Source of the DNA: SUG1106 sp964651095 | GTDB lineage: Bacteria > Bacillota > Clostridia > Peptostreptococcales > Anaerovoracaceae | Direction of reading: 5' to 3' | Assembly: GCA_964651095.1 (NCBI GenBank) | Contig: CAZYWO010000010.1 | Location: 1-32,883, forward strand | Length of the DNA: 32,883 nt | Shown: positions 17,171-23,467 of the stretch, in pieces | Layout: each line of letters begins with the position of its first letter | Numbering within the stretch: the first letter of the stretch is position 1 | Notes under the pieces: model-generated | Told to the model about the DNA's origin: nothing | Seen by the model: only the letters and a program-made list of their open reading frames with translations | Databases searched by the model: none | Made by a program: the position numbers and the translations under genes

Positions 17171-17678
17171 TCTTTGCCCTCGTATAAAGCATTTCGTCAA
17201 AAGCAGCCATTACTTCCGGAACATTTTCTTTTTTATCTGCTATAAGAATGAATGTATTATCGCCTGCAATTGATCCGATTATATGAGGTATTCTACAGTT
17301 GTCAACAGCTTCAGCAGCGGCGTTGGCGCAGCCGGAAAGAGTCTTGACCACGATAATGTTTTCTGCTGAATGAAAAGATGTTATTGTTTCCCTGAAAATC
17401 TTATTAAATCTATCGGAAACCGGCAAATCTTTTGATGTATTTTCTACATATTTATACTTGCCAGATGCGGAAAGGGTTTTTACTAATTGTAGTTCTTTAA
17501 TGTCGCGGGATATGGTGGCCTGAGTAACTTCGTAACCGCTTTCGCGTAAAAGTGCTGCTAATTTTTCTTGAGTATCAACCTCGTTATGATTAATAATTTC
17601 AATGTATAGGGAGGTATAACATGTCAGATATTATTATNNNNNNNNNNCAATGATTTTATTCTGTCTTGAATATCTCAT
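17163..17678 (-). CDS. argR: Arginine repressor ArgR, interrupted at codon 11
   Basis: The two parts read as ArgR/AhrC, the arginine-responsive repressor of arginine biosynthesis. The first part starts at an ATG at 17678 with AAGGAGGG upstream and reads MRYSRQNKII. The second resumes at 17603 as EIINHNEV and runs through the winged-helix signature TQATISRDIKELQLVK to a C-terminal oligomerisation and arginine-binding domain with GSIAGDNTFILIA. Between them lie 48 bases (17604-17651) holding ten Ns and an in-frame TAA stop (17631-17633). Deleting that segment with one CAAT copy restores a perfect frame, so the interruption is precise. Whether this is a real insertion or an assembly join cannot be settled here. 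If real, the repressor is inactive. Confidence 0.8.
17604..17637. mobile_element. Possible left end of an element inserted in argR
   Basis: These 34 bases do not belong to argR and stop at the N run. They contain GGGAGG at 17609-17614 and, six bases on, an ATG at 17621 on the plus strand starting a frame Met-Ser-Asp-Ile-Ile. This looks like the first codons of a foreign gene. The flank CAAT occurs on both sides (17600-17603 and 17648-17651), as a target duplication would. The opposite end of any element is not visible, so an insertion sequence is only inferred, and a mis-joined contig end is an alternative. Confidence 0.35.
17638..17647. other. Assembly gap of ten Ns
   Basis: Ten undetermined bases lie inside argR. 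A round number of Ns usually marks a scaffold join of unknown true length, so anything from a few bases to a whole mobile element could be missing here. Confidence 0.95.
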
Positions 17679-17759
17679 TTTTCCCTCCTTTTAATCTCCT
17701 CTCACACTTATAATTATTTGTATTGGCTAATTATAATTACTGTCATATTATCACAATAA

Positions 17760-17789
17760 ATGATTTTTTTCAATAGCGAAAAAAATCAT
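17760..17789. repeat. Perfect 11-base inverted repeat upstream of ruvC
   Basis: ATGATTTTTTT at 17760-17770 is exactly complementary to 17779-17789, with an eight-base loop CAATAGCG. It lies just before the ruvC -35 box, between the divergent genes. It could be an operator, or a hairpin at the end of an antisense transcript, since either orientation gives a T run. Confidence 0.6.
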
Positions 17790-17805
17790 GATAGGTAAAT
17801 ATTTA

Positions 17806-17834
17806 TAGACAAACAAATGTTTGCATGGTATAAT
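17806..17834 (+). promoter_or_regulatory. Sigma-70-type promoter of the ruvCAB-queA operon
   Basis: TAGACA at 17806-17811 and a perfect TATAAT at 17829-17834 are separated by 17 bases, about 55 bases before the ruvC start. This is one of the best consensus matches in the window. Confidence 0.75.
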
Positions 17835-17889
17835 TTAATTGGAAAAGTTCTGCTGCTATGAAGCGGCAGAAAGCGAACGGAGAGTATAA

Positions 17890-18399
17890 ATGAGAATTTT
17901 AGGAATTGACCCAGGGTATGCCATTTTAGGTTATGGCGTTGTAGATATGATCGGCAACCGATTTTCTGTGGTTGCCTACGGTTCCATTACTACTGATACC
18001 AAGATGGACATGCCTGCAAGGCTTGAAACGCTGTATGACGGATTGATTGATATAATTGAAAAATATAAACCTCAGGAAGCGTCTATAGAAGAACTTTTTT
18101 TTAACAACAATGCTAAGACTGCAATTCTCGTAGGAGAAGCAAGAGGCGTGGCTGTGCTTGCATGTGCTAAGAATAACTTAAATATATGTGAATATACGCC
18201 GCTTCAGATTAAGCAGGCATTGGTAGGATACGGCAGAGCCGAAAAAAAGCAGGTTCAGGCGATGGTTAAGGCCATTTTAAATCTTGAGGCTGTTCCAAAA
18301 CCTGACGATACAGCCGATGCTCTGGCTGCGGCAGTCTGCCATGGACACTCTGCCGGAAGCAGAGGAATGAGAATGCTTCGCATTAAGGAGGGAATTTAG
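17890..18399 (+). CDS. ruvC: Holliday junction endonuclease RuvC
   Basis: A 169-residue RNase H-fold nuclease that cuts Holliday junctions. The start MRILGIDPGYAILGYGVV holds catalytic Asp7. The other acidic residues are Glu67 in SIEELFF and Asp140 and Asp143 in KPDDTADALA, matching the four-acid site of the family. The NNNAKTA segment after Glu67 is also typical. The ATG follows a CGGAGAG site. The gene opens the ruvC-ruvA-ruvB-queA operon; ruvA begins at the base after next and its ribosome site is within the end of ruvC. Confidence 0.96.
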   Translation: MRILGIDPGYAILGYGVVDMIGNRFSVVAYGSITTDTKMDMPARLETLYDGLIDIIEKYKPQEASIEELFFNNNAKTAILVGEARGVAVLACAKNNLNICEYTPLQIKQALVGYGRAEKKQVQAMVKAILNLEAVPKPDDTADALAAAVCHGHSAGSRGMRMLRIKEGI

Positions 18400-18400
18400 T

Positions 18401-19012
18401 GTGATTAAATACATACGTGGAATATATGCTATGACATTTGCAGGGGGAATTGTAGTTGAAAGTTCCTCTGGCATAGGATTTGAGATAAACATTCCTGCTG
18501 GTTCACCGCTGTATAAATACAGCGAAGGTGATGAAATCAAGGTGTTTACTGCTATGATTGTCAAAGAAGATGATATAAGCCTTTATGGGTTTCACAATAG
18601 GGAAAGCTTAGACTTTTTTAGGCTTCTGCTTACTGTGTCGGGAATAGGAGCTAAGGGAGCTATGGCCATTATGGGTTCCATGTCTGTTGACGAATTGAAG
18701 CGAGCTGTCGCTTTTGAAGATGTTAAAGAGATAAGCAGAGCCAACGGTATAGGTAAAAAAACTGCCGAAAGGCTAATTTTAGAACTTAAAGATAAAGTAG
18801 GAAAACTTGATATGGAAACCGGAAGAACTGGGGAAGCTATAGGAGGCGTAATCAATGAAACCGTTTCTCAAGATGGCAGAACCGAGGCTATTTATGGTCT
18901 GATAGCTCTGGGGTACAGCAAGTCGGAGGCTTTCGGCGCAGTAGGCAAGGTACCGGAAGACGGACTTACAAGTGAAGAATATATAAAGAAAGCATTAAAG
19001 AATTTATTTTAA
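18401..19012 (+). CDS. ruvA: Holliday junction DNA helicase subunit RuvA
   Basis: A 203-residue protein that binds the four-way junction and loads RuvB. The N-terminal OB-fold domain runs from MIKYIRGI to about residue 64. The helix-hairpin-helix region holds LLLTVSGIGAKGAMAIMG and ISRANGIGKKTAERLILELKDKV. A flexible acidic linker near residues 140-155 is followed by the small C-terminal domain (ALGYSKSEAFGAV) that contacts RuvB. The start codon is GTG, supported by an AAGGAGG site at 18386-18392 inside the end of ruvC. Confidence 0.96.
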   Translation: MIKYIRGIYAMTFAGGIVVESSSGIGFEINIPAGSPLYKYSEGDEIKVFTAMIVKEDDISLYGFHNRESLDFFRLLLTVSGIGAKGAMAIMGSMSVDELKRAVAFEDVKEISRANGIGKKTAERLILELKDKVGKLDMETGRTGEAIGGVINETVSQDGRTEAIYGLIALGYSKSEAFGAVGKVPEDGLTSEEYIKKALKNLF

Positions 19013-19034
19013 ACATGGATAAGAGGGACATGTA

Positions 19035-20072
19035 ATGGATAATGAAAGAATTACATCTGCTAATATAAATTCGGGAGAGAGCCGCAGCGAGATAAATCTG
19101 AGGCCTCAGCATCTTAAGGACTATATCGGTCAGCAGGGAGTTAAGCAGAATCTTAAAATTTTTATTGAAGCAGCCAAACTTAGAAAGGAACCTCTGGATC
19201 ATGTACTGTTTTACGGTCCTCCGGGGCTTGGTAAAACCACTTTGGCAGGAATTATAGCTAACGAGTTGGGCGTTGATATTAAAATCACATCCGGTCCAGC
19301 TATTGACAGAGCGGGAGATTTAGCTGCAATTCTGACAAATTTAAATGATAATGATGTTCTTTTTATAGATGAAATACATCGTTTAAACCGTTCTGTAGAG
19401 GAAGTTCTTTATTCTGCAATGGAAGATTACGCACTTGATATAATCATTGGAAAAGGTCCTTCAGCTCGTTCGATTCGTTTGGATTTAGCTAAGTTTACTC
19501 TTATCGGTGCAACAACTCGCGCCGGAAGTCTTTCTGCACCTTTAAGAGATAGATTTGGAGTAATGGGCAAGTTTGAAATGTACACAGCCGATGAGCTTAA
19601 GGAAATCATCAGGCGTACAGCAAGAATTCTCGGAGTAGAGATTGATGAACAGTCTGTAACGGAGATGGCAAGACGATCGAGAGGAACTCCTCGAGTTGCC
19701 AACAGGATGCTGAAGCGTATCAGAGACTTTTCACAGGTGAAGGGAAATGGTATAATAAACATCGATATTACTAAGGAAGGTTTAGAAGCGTTGGGCGTGG
19801 ATAATATGGGGCTTGAAAGACTTGACCGTGAGATTTTAAGTACGATCATTGAACGGTTTAACGGCGGCCCTGTGGGTATTGACACTATTGCGGCTTCCAT
19901 AGGAGAAGAACGGGTTACAATCGAAGACGTTTATGAACCTTACCTTATACAATCGGGATTTCTTTACAGAACTCCGAAGGGAAGGATGGTTTCACAGGCA
20001 GGTTACAAACACATGGGAATCAATTACGGTAATAACGATGACGATACTGAAGAAAGACAGATTACTTTTTAA
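19035..20072 (+). CDS. ruvB: Holliday junction branch migration ATPase RuvB
   Basis: A 345-residue AAA+ motor that drives branch migration with RuvA. Walker A is GPPGLGKTT at residues 61-69, Walker B is LFIDEIHRL at 109-117, and sensor 1 is TLIGATTRAG. The arginine finger region APLRDRFG and sensor 2 RGTPRVANRMLKR are present, followed by the C-terminal winged-helix domain with GFLYRTPKGRM. The acidic C-terminal tail is slightly extended. The ATG lies 22 bases after ruvA behind a GAGGGA site. Confidence 0.97.
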   Translation: MDNERITSANINSGESRSEINLRPQHLKDYIGQQGVKQNLKIFIEAAKLRKEPLDHVLFYGPPGLGKTTLAGIIANELGVDIKITSGPAIDRAGDLAAILTNLNDNDVLFIDEIHRLNRSVEEVLYSAMEDYALDIIIGKGPSARSIRLDLAKFTLIGATTRAGSLSAPLRDRFGVMGKFEMYTADELKEIIRRTARILGVEIDEQSVTEMARRSRGTPRVANRMLKRIRDFSQVKGNGIINIDITKEGLEALGVDNMGLERLDREILSTIIERFNGGPVGIDTIAASIGEERVTIEDVYEPYLIQSGFLYRTPKGRMVSQAGYKHMGINYGNNDDDTEERQITF

Positions 20073-20077
20073 GAGAT

Positions 20078-21127
20078 ATGAATATTAATGATTTTGATTA
20101 CGAATTACCTAAGGAACTGATAGCTCAGACTCCGGCCGAAAAGAGGGACAGCTCCCGTCTGCTTGTAGTAGACAGACAGAGCGGCAAAGTAGAGCACAAA
20201 CATTTTTATGATATTATTGATTATTTAAAACCTACCGATTGTCTGGTTTTAAATAATTCTAAGGTACTGCCGGCAAGACTTTTCGGAGTTAAAGAGGGGA
20301 CAGGCGCAAAAGTAGAATTCCTCCTTATCAAACGTATTGAAGGCGACGTCTGGGAAACTATGGTTAAACCGGGTAAAAGATTGAAAGTGGGAGATGCGGT
20401 ATCTTTTGACGATGAAAAACTTTTTCGTGCCGTAATAAAAGATTATGGAGAAGATGGAACCAGAATTGTAGAGTTTCAATATGAGGGCATTTTCCTTGAA
20501 AGGCTGGAAGAATTGGGACAGATGCCGCTGCCGCCATATATAGAGCGCGCGAACAACAGCGAGGATAAGGATAGATACCAGACGGTATACTGCAAAAATG
20601 AGGGATCTGTGGCTGCGCCTACAGCAGGTCTTCACTTTACGAAGGAACTCTTGGAAAAAGCAAAAGCCAAGGGTGTAAAGATCGCTTACGTTACGCTGCA
20701 TGTTGGAATTGGTACGTTTAGACCTGTTAAAGTTGAAAATATTGAAGAACACCACATGCACTTTGAAGAATACTTTGTAGATGAGGAAACTGCTGATATA
20801 ATCAATGAAACGATTAAGGCAGGGGGAAGGATTGTTGCGGTAGGAACTACCTCAACCAGAACTTTGGAGAGCGCTGCAAAGTTTGATGAGGTAAGCTGTA
20901 AATGGCTTGTGGAGCATGGGCATGGTTCCACGGGGATTTTCATTTATCCGGGCTATGAATTTAAAATAGTTGAATCTTTGATTACTAATTTCCATCTTCC
21001 TAAGTCTACGTTGCTAATGCTTATTTCCGCATTATACAACAGAGAGGATATTCTTCGTATATATGGAATTGCCGTGAATGAAAAATACAGATTTTTCAGT
21101 TACGGAGATGCCATGTTTATATCATAA
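20078..21127 (+). CDS. queA: S-adenosylmethionine:tRNA ribosyltransferase-isomerase QueA
   Basis: A 349-residue enzyme that transfers and isomerises the ribosyl group of SAM onto 7-aminomethyl-7-deazaguanine in tRNA, giving epoxyqueuosine. Recognisable segments are FDYELPKELIAQTPAEKRDSSRLL at the N-terminus, LVLNNSKVLPARLFG, GSVAAPTAGLHFT near residues 176-188, and LHVGIGTFRPV and TTSTRTLE further on. The ruvB-queA neighbourhood is common in Firmicutes. The start is five bases after ruvB with only a weak AGAGA upstream, so translation probably depends on coupling. tgt, the usual next gene, is not present here. Confidence 0.96.
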   Translation: MNINDFDYELPKELIAQTPAEKRDSSRLLVVDRQSGKVEHKHFYDIIDYLKPTDCLVLNNSKVLPARLFGVKEGTGAKVEFLLIKRIEGDVWETMVKPGKRLKVGDAVSFDDEKLFRAVIKDYGEDGTRIVEFQYEGIFLERLEELGQMPLPPYIERANNSEDKDRYQTVYCKNEGSVAAPTAGLHFTKELLEKAKAKGVKIAYVTLHVGIGTFRPVKVENIEEHHMHFEEYFVDEETADIINETIKAGGRIVAVGTTSTRTLESAAKFDEVSCKWLVEHGHGSTGIFIYPGYEFKIVESLITNFHLPKSTLLMLISALYNREDILRIYGIAVNEKYRFFSYGDAMFIS

Positions 21128-21134
21128 TATAAAA

Positions 21135-21163
21135 AGGAGCTGTTTTAAAAGTGAACAGCTCCT
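21135..21163 (+). terminator. Hairpin after queA
   Basis: AGGAGCTGTT at 21135-21144 pairs perfectly with 21154-21163 around a nine-base loop. There is no clean T run after it, so it may act together with the next hairpin or protect the 3' end. Confidence 0.55.
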
Positions 21164-21186
21164 CTGATATTTAATATGATGTTCTG

Positions 21187-21211
21187 AGGCGATTTTTAGA
21201 GCGCCTTTTTT
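21187..21211 (+). terminator. Intrinsic terminator of the ruv-queA operon
   Basis: A short GC stem, AGGCG at 21187-21191 with CGCCT at 21202-21206, is followed directly by a run of Ts. It lies just before the convergent SEC-C gene. Confidence 0.6.
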
Positions 21212-21219
21212 ATGCAACA

Positions 21220-21720
21220 CTATTTATTAGCGCCGCAGCATTTTTTATATTTTTTACCCGAGCCGCAAGGGCATGGATCATTTCTGCCCGGCTCTTTTTC
21301 TTTTATGACGATTTTAGAACGTTTGTAGCTTTTAACGATTTCAAGCCTTTTTTCTTCGGAAAGAACGCTTTCCCACTGAGGCAGGCGATATAAGTAATCT
21401 GCGTCAGCTTTAAGCATATTGAAGAAAAGTTTCTCCATATCGATGTCAAGGTATATTTCAGTATCCTCTGTGATTTTTTCCAGTTCATTGGCTTCATTAA
21501 GGCTGGTATTTATACCGTCGAGAAACCCCATAAAGATTACCGGATTTGCGTCAAACTGACTTGTCAAGTCCCTGAACTTTCCCTTAAGATGTTCATCCTT
21601 ATGTTCTAATATATATTCGTAAACTCTGGTTTCTGTTTGGCTGTATTCGGTCCAGAAAGATTCAAAGGTCTCATCTGTCTGACCTTCCATTAATTCAATC
21701 CATTGTTTGTACAAACTCAT
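21220..21720 (-). CDS. SEC-C motif protein of unknown function
   Basis: About 166 residues, acidic and helix-rich, with no signal peptide or membrane span. The only recognisable feature is the C-terminal SEC-C zinc-binding motif, RNDPCPCGSGKKYKKCCG, as found at the end of SecA and in many small proteins. The SecA ATPase is absent, so the motif only suggests metal-dependent binding to protein or nucleic acid. The start at 21720 (MSLYKQW) is preferred to an upstream ATG at 21735, because GGAGGA lies seven bases before it. It follows homoserine dehydrogenase on the same strand by about 60 bases without a terminator, so the two may be co-transcribed. Confidence 0.75.
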   Translation of the reverse strand: MSLYKQWIELMEGQTDETFESFWTEYSQTETRVYEYILEHKDEHLKGKFRDLTSQFDANPVIFMGFLDGINTSLNEANELEKITEDTEIYLDIDMEKLFFNMLKADADYLYRLPQWESVLSEEKRLEIVKSYKRSKIVIKEKEPGRNDPCPCGSGKKYKKCCGANK

Positions 21721-21781
21721 TTTAAAATCCTCCATGTCTTTGAAATTGTTATACTTTGCTTGATTGATTACACTTAATTGA

Positions 21782-22735
21782 CTATAGTGATTTAGCTACG
21801 CTGATGATATCCCCTACGATAGCGCTTCCGGTAGGGAGAGCGCCTGCGCCTTTACCGTAAAACATTACTTCATCGACCATATCGCCTGTAATGTAAACCG
21901 CATTAAATTCGTTGCTTACGCCGGAAAGAGGGTGGTTTTCAGGAAGCTTTTCAGGAGCAACGCTGGCAGTAACTTTTCCGTCTTTTATGGAAGCATGAGC
22001 GATAAGTTTGATTTTGCAGCCTTCAGCCTTAGCTGCGGCGATGTCTTCACCTGTGATTTTGGAAATGCCTGTGGTAGGAATTTCTGTAGGAGGTATATAT
22101 TGGTCAAACAGCAAAGCGATGAGAATGCAGAGTTTATTTGCTACGTCAATACCCTCTACATCGGCAGTAGGGTCAGCTTCAGCAAAGCCTTTTGCCTGGG
22201 CATCTTTTAATACTTCCACATAGTCGGCGCCGTCTTCTGTCATCTTAGTCAGAATATAATTGGTTGTGCCATTTACAATTCCCATAACCTCAAGGAACCG
22301 ATTTGCTGAAAGAGCATTTTGAATTGCTGTAAGCACCGGGATTCCACCGCCGACACTGGCTTCAAAAAGGAATTTTACGTTATTATCTAAAGCGGCTTTC
22401 TGAAGTTTTTCATAGCTTGCCGCTACAGCAGCCTTATTGGCGGTTACCACATGCTTGCCGTTATTAAGCGCCTGAACCATGAACGAAGATGCAGGCTCGA
22501 TTCCTCCGAGAGTTTCAACTACCAAGTCTACAGACGGATTTTTTAAAACTTCATCAGGGTCGTCTGTAAAAAGCGCTTCGTTGACTCCAGGTCTTTTTCT
22601 TAAATCAAGAATTTTGACAACTTCTATGCTTACCCCGGTTCTTTTTTCTATAAGAGAACGGTTATTTTGGAGAATATCATAAGCTCCGCCTCCTACCGTT
22701 CCAAGACCTAAAATGCCTATATTAAGTTTTTTCAT
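21782..22735 (-). CDS. hom: Homoserine dehydrogenase, short form without ACT domain
   Basis: A 317-residue NAD(P)-dependent oxidoreductase that reduces aspartate semialdehyde to homoserine for threonine and methionine synthesis. The Rossmann motif GLGTVGGG is at residues 10-17. The family segments VVTANKAAVA, FEASVGGGIPVLTAIQNAL and GIVNGTTNYILTKM follow, with GFAEADPTADVEGIDVANKL in the substrate domain. The chain ends just after GKGAGALPTGSAIVGDI. Most Firmicutes enzymes carry about 90 more residues, a regulatory ACT domain; none is seen here or in the downstream bases, so it is naturally short. A GGGAGG site precedes the ATG. Confidence 0.92.
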   Translation of the reverse strand: MKKLNIGILGLGTVGGGAYDILQNNRSLIEKRTGVSIEVVKILDLRKRPGVNEALFTDDPDEVLKNPSVDLVVETLGGIEPASSFMVQALNNGKHVVTANKAAVAASYEKLQKAALDNNVKFLFEASVGGGIPVLTAIQNALSANRFLEVMGIVNGTTNYILTKMTEDGADYVEVLKDAQAKGFAEADPTADVEGIDVANKLCILIALLFDQYIPPTEIPTTGISKITGEDIAAAKAEGCKIKLIAHASIKDGKVTASVAPEKLPENHPLSGVSNEFNAVYITGDMVDEVMFYGKGAGALPTGSAIVGDIISVAKSL

Positions 22736-22770
22736 ATATTAAACCTCCCAGTATTTATCTCTAGTTTCAA

Positions 22771-22812
22771 GTTAAAAACTTAATTTTAAACGTTAAAAAA
22801 CTTAACTTCAAA
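22771..22812. repeat. Two tandem 21-base AT-rich repeats in the hom leader
   Basis: GTTAAAAACTTAA begins the first copy (22771-22791) and GTTAAAAAACTTAA the second (22792-22812). The copies differ mainly by a one-base indel. They lie between the hom -10 box and the hom start, each containing an AAGTT/AACTT-like dyad, so they could be binding sites for a repressor of hom. Confidence 0.5.
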
Positions 22813-22841
22813 ATTATATAACAAATATCGAAATTTGTCTT
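22813..22841 (-). promoter_or_regulatory. Promoter of hom (and possibly the SEC-C gene)
   Basis: On the minus strand AAGACA (22836-22841) and a perfect TATAAT (22813-22818) are separated by 17 bases, about 80 bases before the hom start. Confidence 0.6.
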
Positions 22842-22910
22842 TAATTTTTTTATTTTTTTGGTAATATAAAATATAGTGTTAAGTAGTAATTGAACGGAAA
22901 AGGAGAAAAA

Positions 22911-23387
22911 ATGTCATTACATATAGTATTTGTAGAACCTGAAATACCTCCTAACACAGGCAATATCGCCAGAACATGTGCAGCTACTAATACTGTGCTT
23001 CATCTCGTTAAGCCGCTGGGATTTAAGATAGATGATAAAAGCCTTAAAAGGGCCGGGCTGGATTATTGGCCATTTGTTAGACTGGAAGTCCACGAAAGCC
23101 TTGATGCTTTCATGGAAAAATACGGAAAAGGCGATAAACGACTGTTTCTCGCAACGACCAAAGGAGGACAGTTCTACACGGATTTTGAATATAAGGATGA
23201 GGACATGTTCCTTTTCGGAAAAGAAACCGCAGGACTTCCCAGAGATTTTATCAACAGACATGAAGAAACTGCCATAAGAATTCCCATGAGTCAGGATACT
23301 AGGCTGCGCTCGCTCAACCTTGCTAATTCGGCAAATATAATTTTGTTTGAGGCTTTAAGACAATTAAATTTCCCGGGGTTGAAATAA
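22911..23387 (+). CDS. trmL: tRNA (cytidine(34)-2'-O)-methyltransferase TrmL
   Basis: A 158-residue minimal SPOUT methyltransferase that 2'-O-methylates the wobble base of leucine tRNAs. The start MSLHIVFVEPEIPPNTGNIARTC is diagnostic for TrmL. The knotted SAM site is formed by FLFGKETAGLP near residues 102-112, IRIPMSQDTRLRSLNLANS and the final ILFEALRQ. The start is taken at the ATG at 22911 with AAAGGAGA upstream; an in-frame ATG seven codons earlier overlaps that ribosome site and is not used. Its 3' end contains the -35 box of the rpoN promoter. Confidence 0.94.
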   Translation: MSLHIVFVEPEIPPNTGNIARTCAATNTVLHLVKPLGFKIDDKSLKRAGLDYWPFVRLEVHESLDAFMEKYGKGDKRLFLATTKGGQFYTDFEYKDEDMFLFGKETAGLPRDFINRHEETAIRIPMSQDTRLRSLNLANSANIILFEALRQLNFPGLK

Positions 23388-23407
23388 GATATTTTATTTG
23401 GTATAAT
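23379..23407 (+). promoter_or_regulatory. Promoter of rpoN
   Basis: TTGAAA at 23379-23384, formed by the last codons of trmL, and TATAAT at 23402-23407 are spaced by 17 bases. The 5' leader would be about 55 bases long. Confidence 0.7.
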
Positions 23408-23420
23408 ATTTGCATAAGGT

Positions 23421-23447
23421 TTGAAAGGCTTGAAAAGCTTAAAAGAC
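23421..23447 (+). repeat. Three 9-base degenerate tandem repeats in the rpoN leader
   Basis: TTGAAAGGC, TTGAAAAGC and TTAAAAGAC follow each other at 23421, 23430 and 23439, with a fourth TTG beginning at 23448. They lie between the promoter and the ribosome site of rpoN. Confidence 0.5.
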
Positions 23448-23467
23448 TTGCTTTGATGAGGTGAAGG

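Larger units (their letters stand above)
17679..17889. other. Divergent argR / ruvC intergenic region
   Basis: This very AT-rich 211-base region carries the argR ribosome site (AAGGAGGG on the minus strand at 17681-17688) and the regulatory DNA for both genes. It contains a long hairpin (17760-17789) and a strong plus-strand promoter (17806-17834). A second plus-strand pair, TTGGCT at 17723-17728 and TATTAT at 17746-17751 with 17 bases between, is possible. No argR promoter could be assigned with confidence. Confidence 0.5.

Noticed and set aside
22736..22910. T-box riboswitch upstream of hom
   Set aside because: The leader is too short and AT-rich, with no specifier-loop stem, T-box sequence or terminator hairpin.
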